A DNA stretch of 21,739 nt, from positions 1-21,739 of IMG/VR virus record IMGVR_UViG_3300030108_003905; one strand, 5' to 3'. This document shows, piece by piece, positions 15,575-21,671 of this stretch. The DNA is from a virus. The notes under the pieces are model-generated. The model did not search any database and was not told where the DNA came from. It saw only the letters and a program-made list of their open reading frames with translations. How positions within the stretch are numbered: the first letter of the stretch is position 1; every line of letters starts with the position of its first letter. The position numbers were made by a program, and so were the translations under genes.

Positions 15575-16606
15575 TCACAGGGTCCTGTCACGTAGTTCCG
15601 GCAAGCCGTACCACTCAGCGTTCTGTCCCTTCTTCGTCACGAAGAACGTGCGTTCCTGACCCTGCAAGTTCGGGTTGGTCTTGACCTTGACGAACTCGGC
15701 GGAGTAACGAGTCTCACCCGTCTCCTTGCCGTCCTCATCACGAACCTTGGTGTCCTTGCACCATAGAATCTGTGTGAGGTCGTTGTTGGCCTGCTTCTCC
15801 CATACGAACTTCCAACCGTCATGGCTGTACTCATCGTCGGCTGACTTGATGTGCGTCTCCCAATAGACGTCCACACCAAGCATGTTCATCTGTCGGCACA
15901 ACGCAGTCAGTTGCTTGAATCGAGTCGAACGGATGTTCCAATTCCAACCAATCTCCTTGTTGAGTTTGGAGGCGGCTGCTTCAATCGCATCCTTTGCATC
16001 CATCTCAAGGTCGTAAATCTTCATGTTGTTGATACAGACTTGGTCGAACTGGTCAACCGCAGTGACAAGGAACGCCTTCAATCGAGGCTTGTCCCACTCA
16101 GGGTCACGCTGATTGCGAGCATACTCCAATGCGAACTTACAGATGTCCATCACACGTTGGTGTGTCTTCTGATAGTCAAACGCCGTTCGGTTGCCGACCT
16201 GCGTCGACCACGGATTCCAAAGACGGAAGCGGTCGTCGTCAGGGTAATGCGTCTCTTTGCAATCGAGAGCACCACTGTCGAAGTCCATACACCACATCAT
16301 CTCGTTGTCCTCAGCATAATGTGCAAAGGCATCCATGACGGCACCAGTCTTGCCTCGACCACTGTGACCTCCAATGCCACAGAAGATGGTCGACGGCTTG
16401 AACTTCGCTTGAACCGTCTGTTGGTTGAACTCGTTCATCAGTTCGGGGTAGTTCGTTGTAGCACCACTCTTCGGAGCAGGTGCTGCCTCCTTCTTAGCAA
16501 CTGGCTCAACTGGCTCAGATTGCACAGGGGGTTCGGTCTTCTTCTCTTCTTTGTTTTCTTCGACAGCCTTGTTCAGCGCTGCCTTCAATGCGTCTAATCC
16601 ACTCAT
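15575..16606 (-). CDS. RecA/RadA-like P-loop ATPase, Sak4-like
   Basis: This 343-residue protein has a disordered Glu-, Lys-, Pro- and Ala-rich start (residues 1-50), then a RecA-fold ATPase: Walker A GHSGRGKT (80-87), strand WCMDFD (105-110), and Walker B KAFLVTAVDQFD (177-188, Asp185). Length and motif spacing fit the Sak4-type recombinases of phages and archaeal viruses, which promote strand annealing with their SSB. The ATG at 16606 has GAGGTGA at 8 bases, 11 bases after the ssDNA-binding gene stop. Pairing with the adjacent SSB-like gene and the RecB-like nuclease suggests a viral recombination set. Alternatives are a RadA-like recombinase or an accessory ATPase. Confidence 0.68.
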   Translation of the reverse strand: MSGLDALKAALNKAVEENKEEKKTEPPVQSEPVEPVAKKEAAPAPKSGATTNYPELMNEFNQQTVQAKFKPSTIFCGIGGHSGRGKTGAVMDAFAHYAEDNEMMWCMDFDSGALDCKETHYPDDDRFRLWNPWSTQVGNRTAFDYQKTHQRVMDICKFALEYARNQRDPEWDKPRLKAFLVTAVDQFDQVCINNMKIYDLEMDAKDAIEAAASKLNKEIGWNWNIRSTRFKQLTALCRQMNMLGVDVYWETHIKSADDEYSHDGWKFVWEKQANNDLTQILWCKDTKVRDEDGKETGETRYSAEFVKVKTNPNLQGQERTFFVTKKGQNAEWYGLPELRDRTL

Positions 16607-16617
16607 TCTTCTTCACC

Positions 16618-17868
16618 TCAAAATTGGTCGATGTCTGTGTTTCCACCCGTTGCTCCCGGTCGTGCTGTTCGTGGAGGGACATAGATACCAAAGGCCGTGA
16701 GGCTCGGCACCATGTCGTCTCGGAACATCCGTGTCTTGAGTTGCCCACAGATGAGCACTGGAGTGCGCTCAGCATAAGGTACCCATTCATCACCCTTCTT
16801 AAACTCAAACGGATTGTTCTCGTCGTTCAGGGTGCCCGGAATCCATACGGTAATCTCGGACAGTGGGGACTCTCGACCATACTTCGACTGAGCGCTCAGG
16901 CTTGTGATGCTCAGGCGGAAGTTGCGTCCCGTTCTGTCGTACTGGTTGTCGTTCGCCTCTTTGTTGAGTCGACTGACATATCCCTTCGTGATAACCGTCG
17001 GCGAAAGGAAGCCGTCGTTGTAGGCAATCTTTCGGTCGTCGTACGCTTCAAGGAGTTCGGCCATGTCGACGTAACTGTCGTGCTTATCACTGACCCAAAA
17101 GCGTGCTGCATCTGTGAAGTCAGACATGGAGTCGTCGTTCTCAATGTAGATGATTGAGTCACAGAAGTCACGGTTTGTGTATACTGTGTCTCGTGTTGGG
17201 TCATTCGGAGGAATGACTTGGACTTGGCACAGTTGTCCAATCTCGTATTGTGCTGACATGCTGTTGCCACTCAGTGCGATACGCCATAAGCGTGGGTTCT
17301 CGATGAGGCTGTTGACCTCGTTACCAAGGAAGTGCATGTAGCGTACTTCGCTTGTCGGTGCAATCGGCTTGCCGAAAGTGGCTGTACCCTCTCGGTTGTT
17401 GAGGAGAGCCACCATTGTGTTGTCGACTTCAAGTGCAAACCACGGTAGGTTGTCACCATCGACACGCTCATTGGTCGGTTCGCCGTTGACGTGCCATACT
17501 CCCTCTTTCGCCTTGAGGATGCCAATCATACCCTGCTCAATAGCACGGTTGCTGTCACGCTTGAAGAGACTCACGGCCTCTTCTCGTTGTCGTCGACGTA
17601 GGTCAGTCGGGGCGTCGTTCAATCCAAGGACGTGGCCTACGAATTCAATCGTGTCACGGTTACCACCGCCACCACTTCGCCCAAGATTCCGTGTATCGAT
17701 GACAAACATCTCAGCCCATTCTGTCAACAGATAGGCGTCTTCACTTTGCCAGTCGGTCACACCGAACTCGTCGCTGAGCCATTGCTCAAACTCCTTTATC
17801 GCTTCTTCTTCTCCTTTTCCAGTTCTTTCTGCGTATGCTTTTATACGTTCCATTACTTCATCATTCAT
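16618..17868 (-). CDS. Probable single-stranded DNA-binding protein (RPA/OB-fold-like)
   Basis: This 416-residue protein has a helical N-terminal part (residues 4-35, a small helical bundle with ERIKAYAERTGK), a long middle part, and a strand-rich C-terminal third that reads like an OB fold (YVSRLNKE, NFRLSITSL, VLICGQLKTRMF, LTAFGIYV). It ends with a Gly-rich flexible stretch and the acidic tip NTDIDQF, which resembles the bacterial SSB tail (DDDIPF) that recruits partner proteins. The gene directly precedes the RecA-like ATPase, and its ATG overlaps the RFC stop (ATGA). The ssDNA-binding role is inferred from fold pattern, tail and context, so confidence is moderate. Confidence 0.5.
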   Translation of the reverse strand: MNDEVMERIKAYAERTGKGEEEAIKEFEQWLSDEFGVTDWQSEDAYLLTEWAEMFVIDTRNLGRSGGGGNRDTIEFVGHVLGLNDAPTDLRRRQREEAVSLFKRDSNRAIEQGMIGILKAKEGVWHVNGEPTNERVDGDNLPWFALEVDNTMVALLNNREGTATFGKPIAPTSEVRYMHFLGNEVNSLIENPRLWRIALSGNSMSAQYEIGQLCQVQVIPPNDPTRDTVYTNRDFCDSIIYIENDDSMSDFTDAARFWVSDKHDSYVDMAELLEAYDDRKIAYNDGFLSPTVITKGYVSRLNKEANDNQYDRTGRNFRLSITSLSAQSKYGRESPLSEITVWIPGTLNDENNPFEFKKGDEWVPYAERTPVLICGQLKTRMFRDDMVPSLTAFGIYVPPRTARPGATGGNTDIDQF

Positions 17869-18809
17869 CTTTTCACTTCCATGTTTTGTTTTAGTGTTGC
17901 CACGAAATACTCAAAGAATGCTATATCGTCATCAGGCCATTCGTTGGTCATTAGAATAAAACGACCGTATGTTCTCATAAACGCATACCACTCCTCTCCC
18001 TCTTCCAGCAGGGGTCGTGCTCGGAACCTCAACTTCTTTAATGTTCCGAAGCGGTTGTTGCCTTCTTCAAGTTCTCGTAGAATATATGCAGCAAGCGACT
18101 TATAGTCGCCGCCTGCTAAATTAAGCGCAGCCTTCGCCATGTTGTTACCACGACCACGTATATGTTCCATTAGTGCGTCGTCAGTCTTTGACAAAGACTG
18201 CAATGTATCAACTACTTTTCTTGCACTACCGGAGTAATAAGAACCCAAGTTCCTGTAATACTCTTTCCATGCGTCGGGTAATTGCTCTTGCTCGTGAATG
18301 TTTAATGCCACTTGCTCTATTTCATCAGATGTCATGGGCTTGAAATGATACACTCGACATCTATCTATTATCGCTGAGTGGAAACCACCCATGTCGTTGG
18401 CTGTAAGAATAAATCGTACAGTCTTGTGGCTCGTCTCCATGATTTGACGCAGTGCCTTCTGTGCATCTTTTGTTAGTGAATCCGCTTCATCCATGAGAAT
18501 GTATCGGTGTGAAGCCATCAGTGCTTTCTGTGAGACAATGTGCTTGAGTTCATCTCGGATGTACCCAATCCCTCTGTCGTCACTGGCGTTGGTGACGATG
18601 ACGTTGGCAGGGTCGAACGCACTCCCCAATGCTCCCCTTGCCAACGCCATCGCCGCCGTTGTTTTACCCACACCTGACGGTCCTATGAAGAGAAGGCACG
18701 GCGGTGTCGTTTCCGCCGTCCATTCTCGTGAATCTCTTTTCAATTCTTGACAACCAACCATTTGGTCGACAAGTTCCGGTCTGTATTTTTCTCTCCAAAC
18801 TTCAATCAT
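17865..18809 (-). CDS. RFC small-subunit-like clamp loader
   Basis: This is a AAA+ ATPase that opens PCNA and loads it on primed DNA. From the second ATG it has EKYRPELVDQMVG (7-19), Walker A GPSGVGKTT (43-51), NASDDRGI (74-81), Walker B ILMDEAD (104-110), sensor 1 FILTAND (133-139), and IDRC (148-151) in place of the canonical SRC arginine-finger motif (the Ser is Asp). The C-terminal part is helical, as in the collar domain. The length, about 314 residues, is near the archaeal small subunit. No large subunit gene is visible, so it may form a homomeric loader or use a host large subunit. The ATG at 18809 has AGGGG at 5 bases; 18812 is an alternative. Confidence 0.95.
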   Translation of the reverse strand: MIEVWREKYRPELVDQMVGCQELKRDSREWTAETTPPCLLFIGPSGVGKTTAAMALARGALGSAFDPANVIVTNASDDRGIGYIRDELKHIVSQKALMASHRYILMDEADSLTKDAQKALRQIMETSHKTVRFILTANDMGGFHSAIIDRCRVYHFKPMTSDEIEQVALNIHEQEQLPDAWKEYYRNLGSYYSGSARKVVDTLQSLSKTDDALMEHIRGRGNNMAKAALNLAGGDYKSLAAYILRELEEGNNRFGTLKKLRFRARPLLEEGEEWYAFMRTYGRFILMTNEWPDDDIAFFEYFVATLKQNMEVKR

Positions 18810-18831
18810 CATATCCCCTCTTTCTTACTTC

Positions 18832-18839
18832 TTTAAATA
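18832..18839 (-). promoter_or_regulatory. Possible TATA box before the clamp loader gene
   Basis: The minus strand reads TATTTAAA here, a good match to an archaeal TATA element, in the 42-base gap between the ligase-like stop (18852) and the RFC start. Its centre is about 27 bases from the ATG at 18809, which would give an almost leaderless transcript. However, a Shine-Dalgarno AAAGGGG lies right before the ATG, so read-through from the upstream genes is also likely used. Sequence-only evidence. Confidence 0.3.
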
Positions 18840-18851
18840 GCCCTACCAAAA

Positions 18852-20309
18852 TTACACCATTTCGATGAGGTCCGTTAGTTGACTTGTATCACTGAATCCG
18901 AGGTTGTCGTCAACATACATCACCTCGCCCACCATGGACATGGTTGACAGGTTCATATCTTTGACCTGCCCAACCAATACAATGGCCTGTTCTTCAATCG
19001 GCATCCAGTGATTGCCGACGAGGACCCCGTTCTTCGCCAACCTTGTCCTCAAGTGGTTGGCAACTGAGGCGTTTAGTTTAATCTCAAGTACTTGGTATGG
19101 GTCGAAGCCATCCAAGACTCCGAGCCTCAAGTGCGTCTCATACTCCGCATCCTTCTTTACAGAAAGACCGAGCAAGTGAATCTGATACGCTCCGTCCATC
19201 ACAACGTAGCCACCATGTCCTCCGATGTCGAAGGGACCGCCATCTTTGAGGCGCAGTCGCTCATTGTCGTTGATGGCTATCAGTGCGTTCGTCAAGTTCT
19301 CGCCCTCCTCAAGAAGCCTACCCACCTTGATGGGTACCTTGAAGGTTGCCGTGCTGAGGACCTCGATACGCTCTCGATAGGGTCGCTTGTACACTTCCCA
19401 GTCCTGACCCATCGACAGCACGTCGCTGACTGATACAATCGAATTACCTGACACCTCAACCTCATAGACGCCAACAGTCTGAGTCGGCAAGAAGAACGTG
19501 TCAATCTTGCCAACAGGTTGCTTGTCCTGATTGTACAGTGTGCCTCGCAGTGTCCCCGCAGGGAACTCTACGACGTGCAGGTATCGACGCTGCGCCTTGA
19601 TGACCTCAAGATAACTGCTACTTGGTGCGGTCGTCTGTGTCCACGACTTGTATACTGGTCCACGGAATGGCTGACCCGGTTGAATGTGGTCGAGGGGTTT
19701 GACCTCCTCGCTCTCATCCTTGAGTGTCCTTACAAGATACTCAGCGGGTGACATCGTGTCGAGTATGCGCCTCACTGCCTTGAGGCTCAGCGCCCTACTA
19801 CCAGTCAGATGTGAACAGCGCTGAATGAAACGGTCGATTGGATAGGGTGGGGCTTCGCCCAGTGCCCTTGACCAAAACGCCTCAGCCTCAAGTTGACTGA
19901 GTTGTTTGGCTACATCCAACACAGGTGTTTCGTTCAGTCGGTGCATCAGCATCATCGCTTGCTTGACTGTTAAGTTGCTCGGTTCCTCATTGCTCTCCGA
20001 TGCAAGGGTCGGCACGATAGGTTGCCCCGTCAATGCCTCGTCCCACACCAAGCCTGAGATACCAAGTTCTCGACAAACCGACTCCCTGATGTGGCTGTCT
20101 GAAATGAACTGTCGGGGATGTCGTGAATACTTCGGGAAGAAGATGTCAATGATGTCCTCGTAGTCCTCGGCTGATTGCTCAACCATATCAGACACGGCAC
20201 GCATGGACTCACGAAAGTCAGCCGCACTGTCGTCGCTGTTGCGTCGATAGTACAACCTACGGAGTGTACGTGCTGCCTCAGCAGCAGTCGATAGTAGCAA
20301 ACCAATCAC
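18852..20309 (-). CDS. ATP-dependent DNA ligase-like protein, motif I altered
   Basis: The 485 residues follow the archaeal ligase order. Residues 1-220 are helical, like the ligase DNA-binding domain (for example EAEAFWSRALG at 141-151). The segment DVLSMGQDWEVYKRPYRER (296-314) matches the ligase FDxLx-G-x-L-x-x-P-x-x-eR region. GGHGGYVV (363-370) resembles the EGxVxK area, VLEIKLNAS (407-415) a motif V-like strand, and the end MVGEV...NLGFSDTSQL (459-478) matches the ligase OB-domain V-G-x-V-x-x-G-F-S-D. The nucleotidyl motif KxDGxR reads KAQRR at 238-242: the Lys is kept but Asp-Gly are replaced. So it may be inactive, or the motif may sit elsewhere. It starts at a GTG overlapping the previous stop (GTGA). 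The family call is by eye. Confidence 0.5.
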   Translation of the reverse strand: MIGLLLSTAAEAARTLRRLYYRRNSDDSAADFRESMRAVSDMVEQSAEDYEDIIDIFFPKYSRHPRQFISDSHIRESVCRELGISGLVWDEALTGQPIVPTLASESNEEPSNLTVKQAMMLMHRLNETPVLDVAKQLSQLEAEAFWSRALGEAPPYPIDRFIQRCSHLTGSRALSLKAVRRILDTMSPAEYLVRTLKDESEEVKPLDHIQPGQPFRGPVYKSWTQTTAPSSSYLEVIKAQRRYLHVVEFPAGTLRGTLYNQDKQPVGKIDTFFLPTQTVGVYEVEVSGNSIVSVSDVLSMGQDWEVYKRPYRERIEVLSTATFKVPIKVGRLLEEGENLTNALIAINDNERLRLKDGGPFDIGGHGGYVVMDGAYQIHLLGLSVKKDAEYETHLRLGVLDGFDPYQVLEIKLNASVANHLRTRLAKNGVLVGNHWMPIEEQAIVLVGQVKDMNLSTMSMVGEVMYVDDNLGFSDTSQLTDLIEMV

Positions 20310-20530
20310 TCAATCGGATATGCTAACTGATGCGGCTCAGCCACTTTCGCTTGCAACTCTTTCACGGCATGCAGTAACTTGCCTGCTATGACTTTATCAC
20401 GTTCGTACAAATCATTTACCTCAGCAATCAAGTCGTTGACCTGCTCACGTAGCGATTCGTTGTCTCGTTCAAGTTGTTCAACTCTGTCTTCAAGTTGTTC
20501 AATTCTGTCTTCAATGTATTCTTTGCTCAT
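20306..20530 (-). CDS. Coiled-coil protein, 74 residues
   Basis: The ATG at 20530 has GGTGG upstream and overlaps the previous stop as ATGA; a GTG three codons earlier is possible but lies within the ribosome site. Residues 8-55 form clear heptads (RIEQLED, RVEQLER, ESLREQV, DLIAEV), so it is a parallel or antiparallel coiled coil with a short tail ending AYPIE. The heptads are encoded partly by a tandem 21-base repeat. Coiled-coil proteins of this size serve as oligomerising adaptors or scaffolds; the partner is unknown. The stop overlaps the ligase-like GTG start. Confidence 0.75.
   Translation of the reverse strand: MSKEYIEDRIEQLEDRVEQLERDNESLREQVNDLIAEVNDLYERDKVIAGKLLHAVKELQAKVAEPHQLAYPIE
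20470..20511. repeat. Two copies of a 21-base direct repeat within the coiled-coil gene
   Basis: Copies at 20470-20490 and 20491-20511 differ at one base (C versus T). Each encodes one seven-residue heptad of the coiled-coil gene on the minus strand, so the repeat is in frame and coding. It reflects recent heptad duplication and could change length by slippage. Confidence 0.9.
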
Positions 20531-20793
20531 TTTTTCCACCCATTTGTTTTTATGTACTGTATCATGTATTTGTCATCGTACTTGACTGCTTCTTTGAAGC
20601 AAATCGACCTAAAGTCGATGCCCCACCGACTACCGAAATAGTCAGCAAGGTCGAGTACATCTCTGAAAGTGAATTCGTTACCTTCGTCGAACGCTTGCTC
20701 AACTAACAACTTCATGTTACTCTCAGTATTGTTTGCTAACATGCTCAATAGCATTTCTCTCTCATTTGTTTTCATCTGTTTAAACAGTTTCAT
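20527..20793 (-). CDS. Unknown 88-residue protein
   Basis: I start at the ATG at 20793, which has AAAGGAGATG upstream and overlaps the previous stop as ATGA. The first 20 residues are basic with several Met; residues 14-50 look helical with acidic patches (LVEQAFDEGNEF), and the C-terminal part is mixed (FGSRWGIDFRSICF, then DDKYMIQYIKTNGWKK). No motif of a known family and no zinc site. It belongs to the run of small early-position genes. Function unknown. Confidence 0.65.
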   Translation of the reverse strand: MKLFKQMKTNEREMLLSMLANNTESNMKLLVEQAFDEGNEFTFRDVLDLADYFGSRWGIDFRSICFKEAVKYDDKYMIQYIKTNGWKK

Positions 20794-21026
20794 TCTTTCA
20801 TCTCCTTTTGAAATACGATGGCACACGGTGTGGGCCATCCCTTCTTGGCAGTGACCATCAGGCCAATCTCCCTGTTATTATTCTTGCCCCACTCAAGGAG
20901 CATCTTGTGCATCTTTCGGGCAGTCGATTGTTTACCGTCGTCGGGAATGAACTGCATCAGTCCGCCGTCGACGATGTCCTTGTGGACGATGATTGAGCCG
21001 TGCTCGCTAAAGTCAACGATGCTCAC
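20790..21026 (-). CDS. Unknown 78-residue protein
   Basis: The start is a GTG at 21026 placed 7 bases after a perfect GGAGG in the repeated junction element; the open frame continues upstream, but only through that element and its flank. The protein is alpha-beta: strands SIIVHKDI and LMQFIPD, a basic helix KQSTARKMHKMLLEWGK, then IGLMVTAKKG and CAIVFQKE. The basic helix with hydrophobic strands might be a small nucleic-acid or protein binder. No family recognised. The stop overlaps the next start (ATGA). Confidence 0.68.
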   Translation of the reverse strand: MSIVDFSEHGSIIVHKDIVDGGLMQFIPDDGKQSTARKMHKMLLEWGKNNNREIGLMVTAKKGWPTPCAIVFQKEMKE

Positions 21027-21039
21027 GCCGTCACCTCCA
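21023..21039 (-). repeat. Junction element copy 1 (RBS plus GTG start)
   Basis: The minus strand reads TGGAGGTGACGGCGTGA. It holds a strong Shine-Dalgarno GGAGGTGA, a short spacer and the GTG start of the 78-residue gene, whose GTGA overlaps the stop of the 58-residue gene. The same 17 bases occur at three more places to the right. Confidence 0.85.
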
Positions 21040-21199
21040 CGCATTCTTCTTTCCAAATGAAAACCTTACATGTGAGGCAAATGAAACCAATAGGTTGTAA
21101 CTTGTCGCCTCCACCTCTTATCCTTCGCTCATCTCCACTTGGTCGCCAATAAGCGACCTTAGTTCTGCGTCCACATTCGCACAATGGTCTCTTCGTCAC
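21023..21199 (-). CDS. 58-residue zinc-ribbon protein
   Basis: Translated from the GTG at 21199, this 58-residue protein has Cys7 and Cys9 (CEC), a basic middle with RRIRGGGDK, Cys41 and Cys44 (CLTC) and Cys53. The pattern is a C-x-C / C-x2-C zinc ribbon. It ends CVEVTA, the last residues being encoded by the shared junction element that also supplies the ribosome site of the next gene. It sits between two identical copies of that element, which supports it being a real gene. Function unknown. Confidence 0.75.
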   Translation of the reverse strand: MTKRPLCECGRRTKVAYWRPSGDERRIRGGGDKLQPIGFICLTCKVFIWKEECVEVTA

Positions 21200-21212
21200 G
21201 CCGTCACCTCCA
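21196..21212 (-). repeat. Junction element copy 2 (RBS plus GTG start)
   Basis: Identical to the other three copies over 17 bases. It gives the ribosome site and GTG of the 58-residue zinc-ribbon gene and encodes the EVTA ending of the 97-residue gene before it. Confidence 0.85.
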
Positions 21213-21489
21213 TGCTTCCTTCATCTCCTAACTCAGACCAATCAAATTCACCGTCGGCTTTCCATCGAATGACCCAACTCTTTGGGACATACTTGATGTG
21301 CTCTTTGTGTAGTTTGACTCTTTGGCGAAGTTGGTTTGAATCACCATGAGCAGGGCACAAGCCCCACTCCATGTCTCCTTCGTGGTCGTCCCACTTTGGA
21401 GTTCGCTCGATGAAGTATGGCTCTTGTTCATCACCACACTCCATACAATACCAACTCATCTTGAGTGAATGGTACTTCCTTTTACTCAC
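21196..21489 (-). CDS. 97-residue zinc-binding protein
   Basis: It starts at the GTG at 21489 after the shared element and ends SMEVTA at the next copy. Residues 15-18 (CMEC) and 45-48 (CPAH) make a C-x2-C / C-x2-H zinc site with about 26 residues between. After that the protein is basic and aromatic (KLHKEHIKYVPKSWVIRWK), then acidic (FDWSELGDE). It may be a nucleic-acid- or protein-binding small ribbon protein. A longer frame upstream belongs to the flank of the neighbouring gene and is not used. Confidence 0.75.
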   Translation of the reverse strand: MSKRKYHSLKMSWYCMECGDEQEPYFIERTPKWDDHEGDMEWGLCPAHGDSNQLRQRVKLHKEHIKYVPKSWVIRWKADGEFDWSELGDEGSMEVTA

Positions 21490-21502
21490 GCCGTCACCTC
21501 CA
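21486..21502 (-). repeat. Junction element copy 3 (RBS plus GTG start)
   Basis: Identical 17 bases. It starts the 97-residue gene. Here the preceding 54-residue gene ends at the TGA inside GGAGGTGA, so the element is read in a different frame from the other junctions, showing that the nucleotide sequence and not the encoded peptide is what is shared. Confidence 0.85.
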
Positions 21503-21658
21503 AATCGGCCATATGGCTTTGCCGTTAGGGAATGCAATGTCCCAACACTCAGCACACCAACTTATTTCGTTTCTAATTTCACACGCAAGCAAGGGCACGT
21601 TGCACCTGACGCAACTGTGCCTGACGGGAGGGTCGGACGGTGTCCACTCGTCACTCAC
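21494..21658 (-). CDS. 54-residue zinc-ribbon protein
   Basis: It starts at the GTG at 21658, downstream of a GGAGG in the shared element, and is 54 residues long. Cys16 and Cys19 (CVRC), Cys26, and Cys35 and Cys38 (CAEC) fit a zinc ribbon. It ends PIWR, its stop being the TGA inside the next copy of the element, so unlike its neighbours it does not carry the EVTA ending. Function unknown. Confidence 0.75.
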   Translation of the reverse strand: MSDEWTPSDPPVRHSCVRCNVPLLACEIRNEISWCAECWDIAFPNGKAIWPIWR

Positions 21659-21671
21659 GCCGTCACCTCCA
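21655..21671 (-). repeat. Junction element copy 4 (RBS plus GTG start)
   Basis: Identical 17 bases. It starts the 54-residue gene and encodes the EVTA ending of the partial gene at the window edge. Copies 1 and 4 also share a few flanking bases (CGC before and on the 3' side). Confidence 0.85.

Noticed and set aside
15851-16597. 248-codon plus-strand open frame opposite the RecA-like ATPase gene
   Set aside because: It is antisense to a gene with clear Walker motifs, has no ribosome site or recognisable motif, and lies against the direction of the whole block.
17632-18105. 157-codon plus-strand open frame across the ssDNA-binding and RFC genes
   Set aside because: It runs antisense across the overlap of two supported genes, and its Phe/Ser-rich content is what the reverse of Lys/Glu-rich coding gives.
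21023-21671. CRISPR-like array from the four 17-base repeats
   Set aside because: The repeats are too short, the spacings are unequal (169-290 bases), and each interval is a coding gene whose start is in the repeat.
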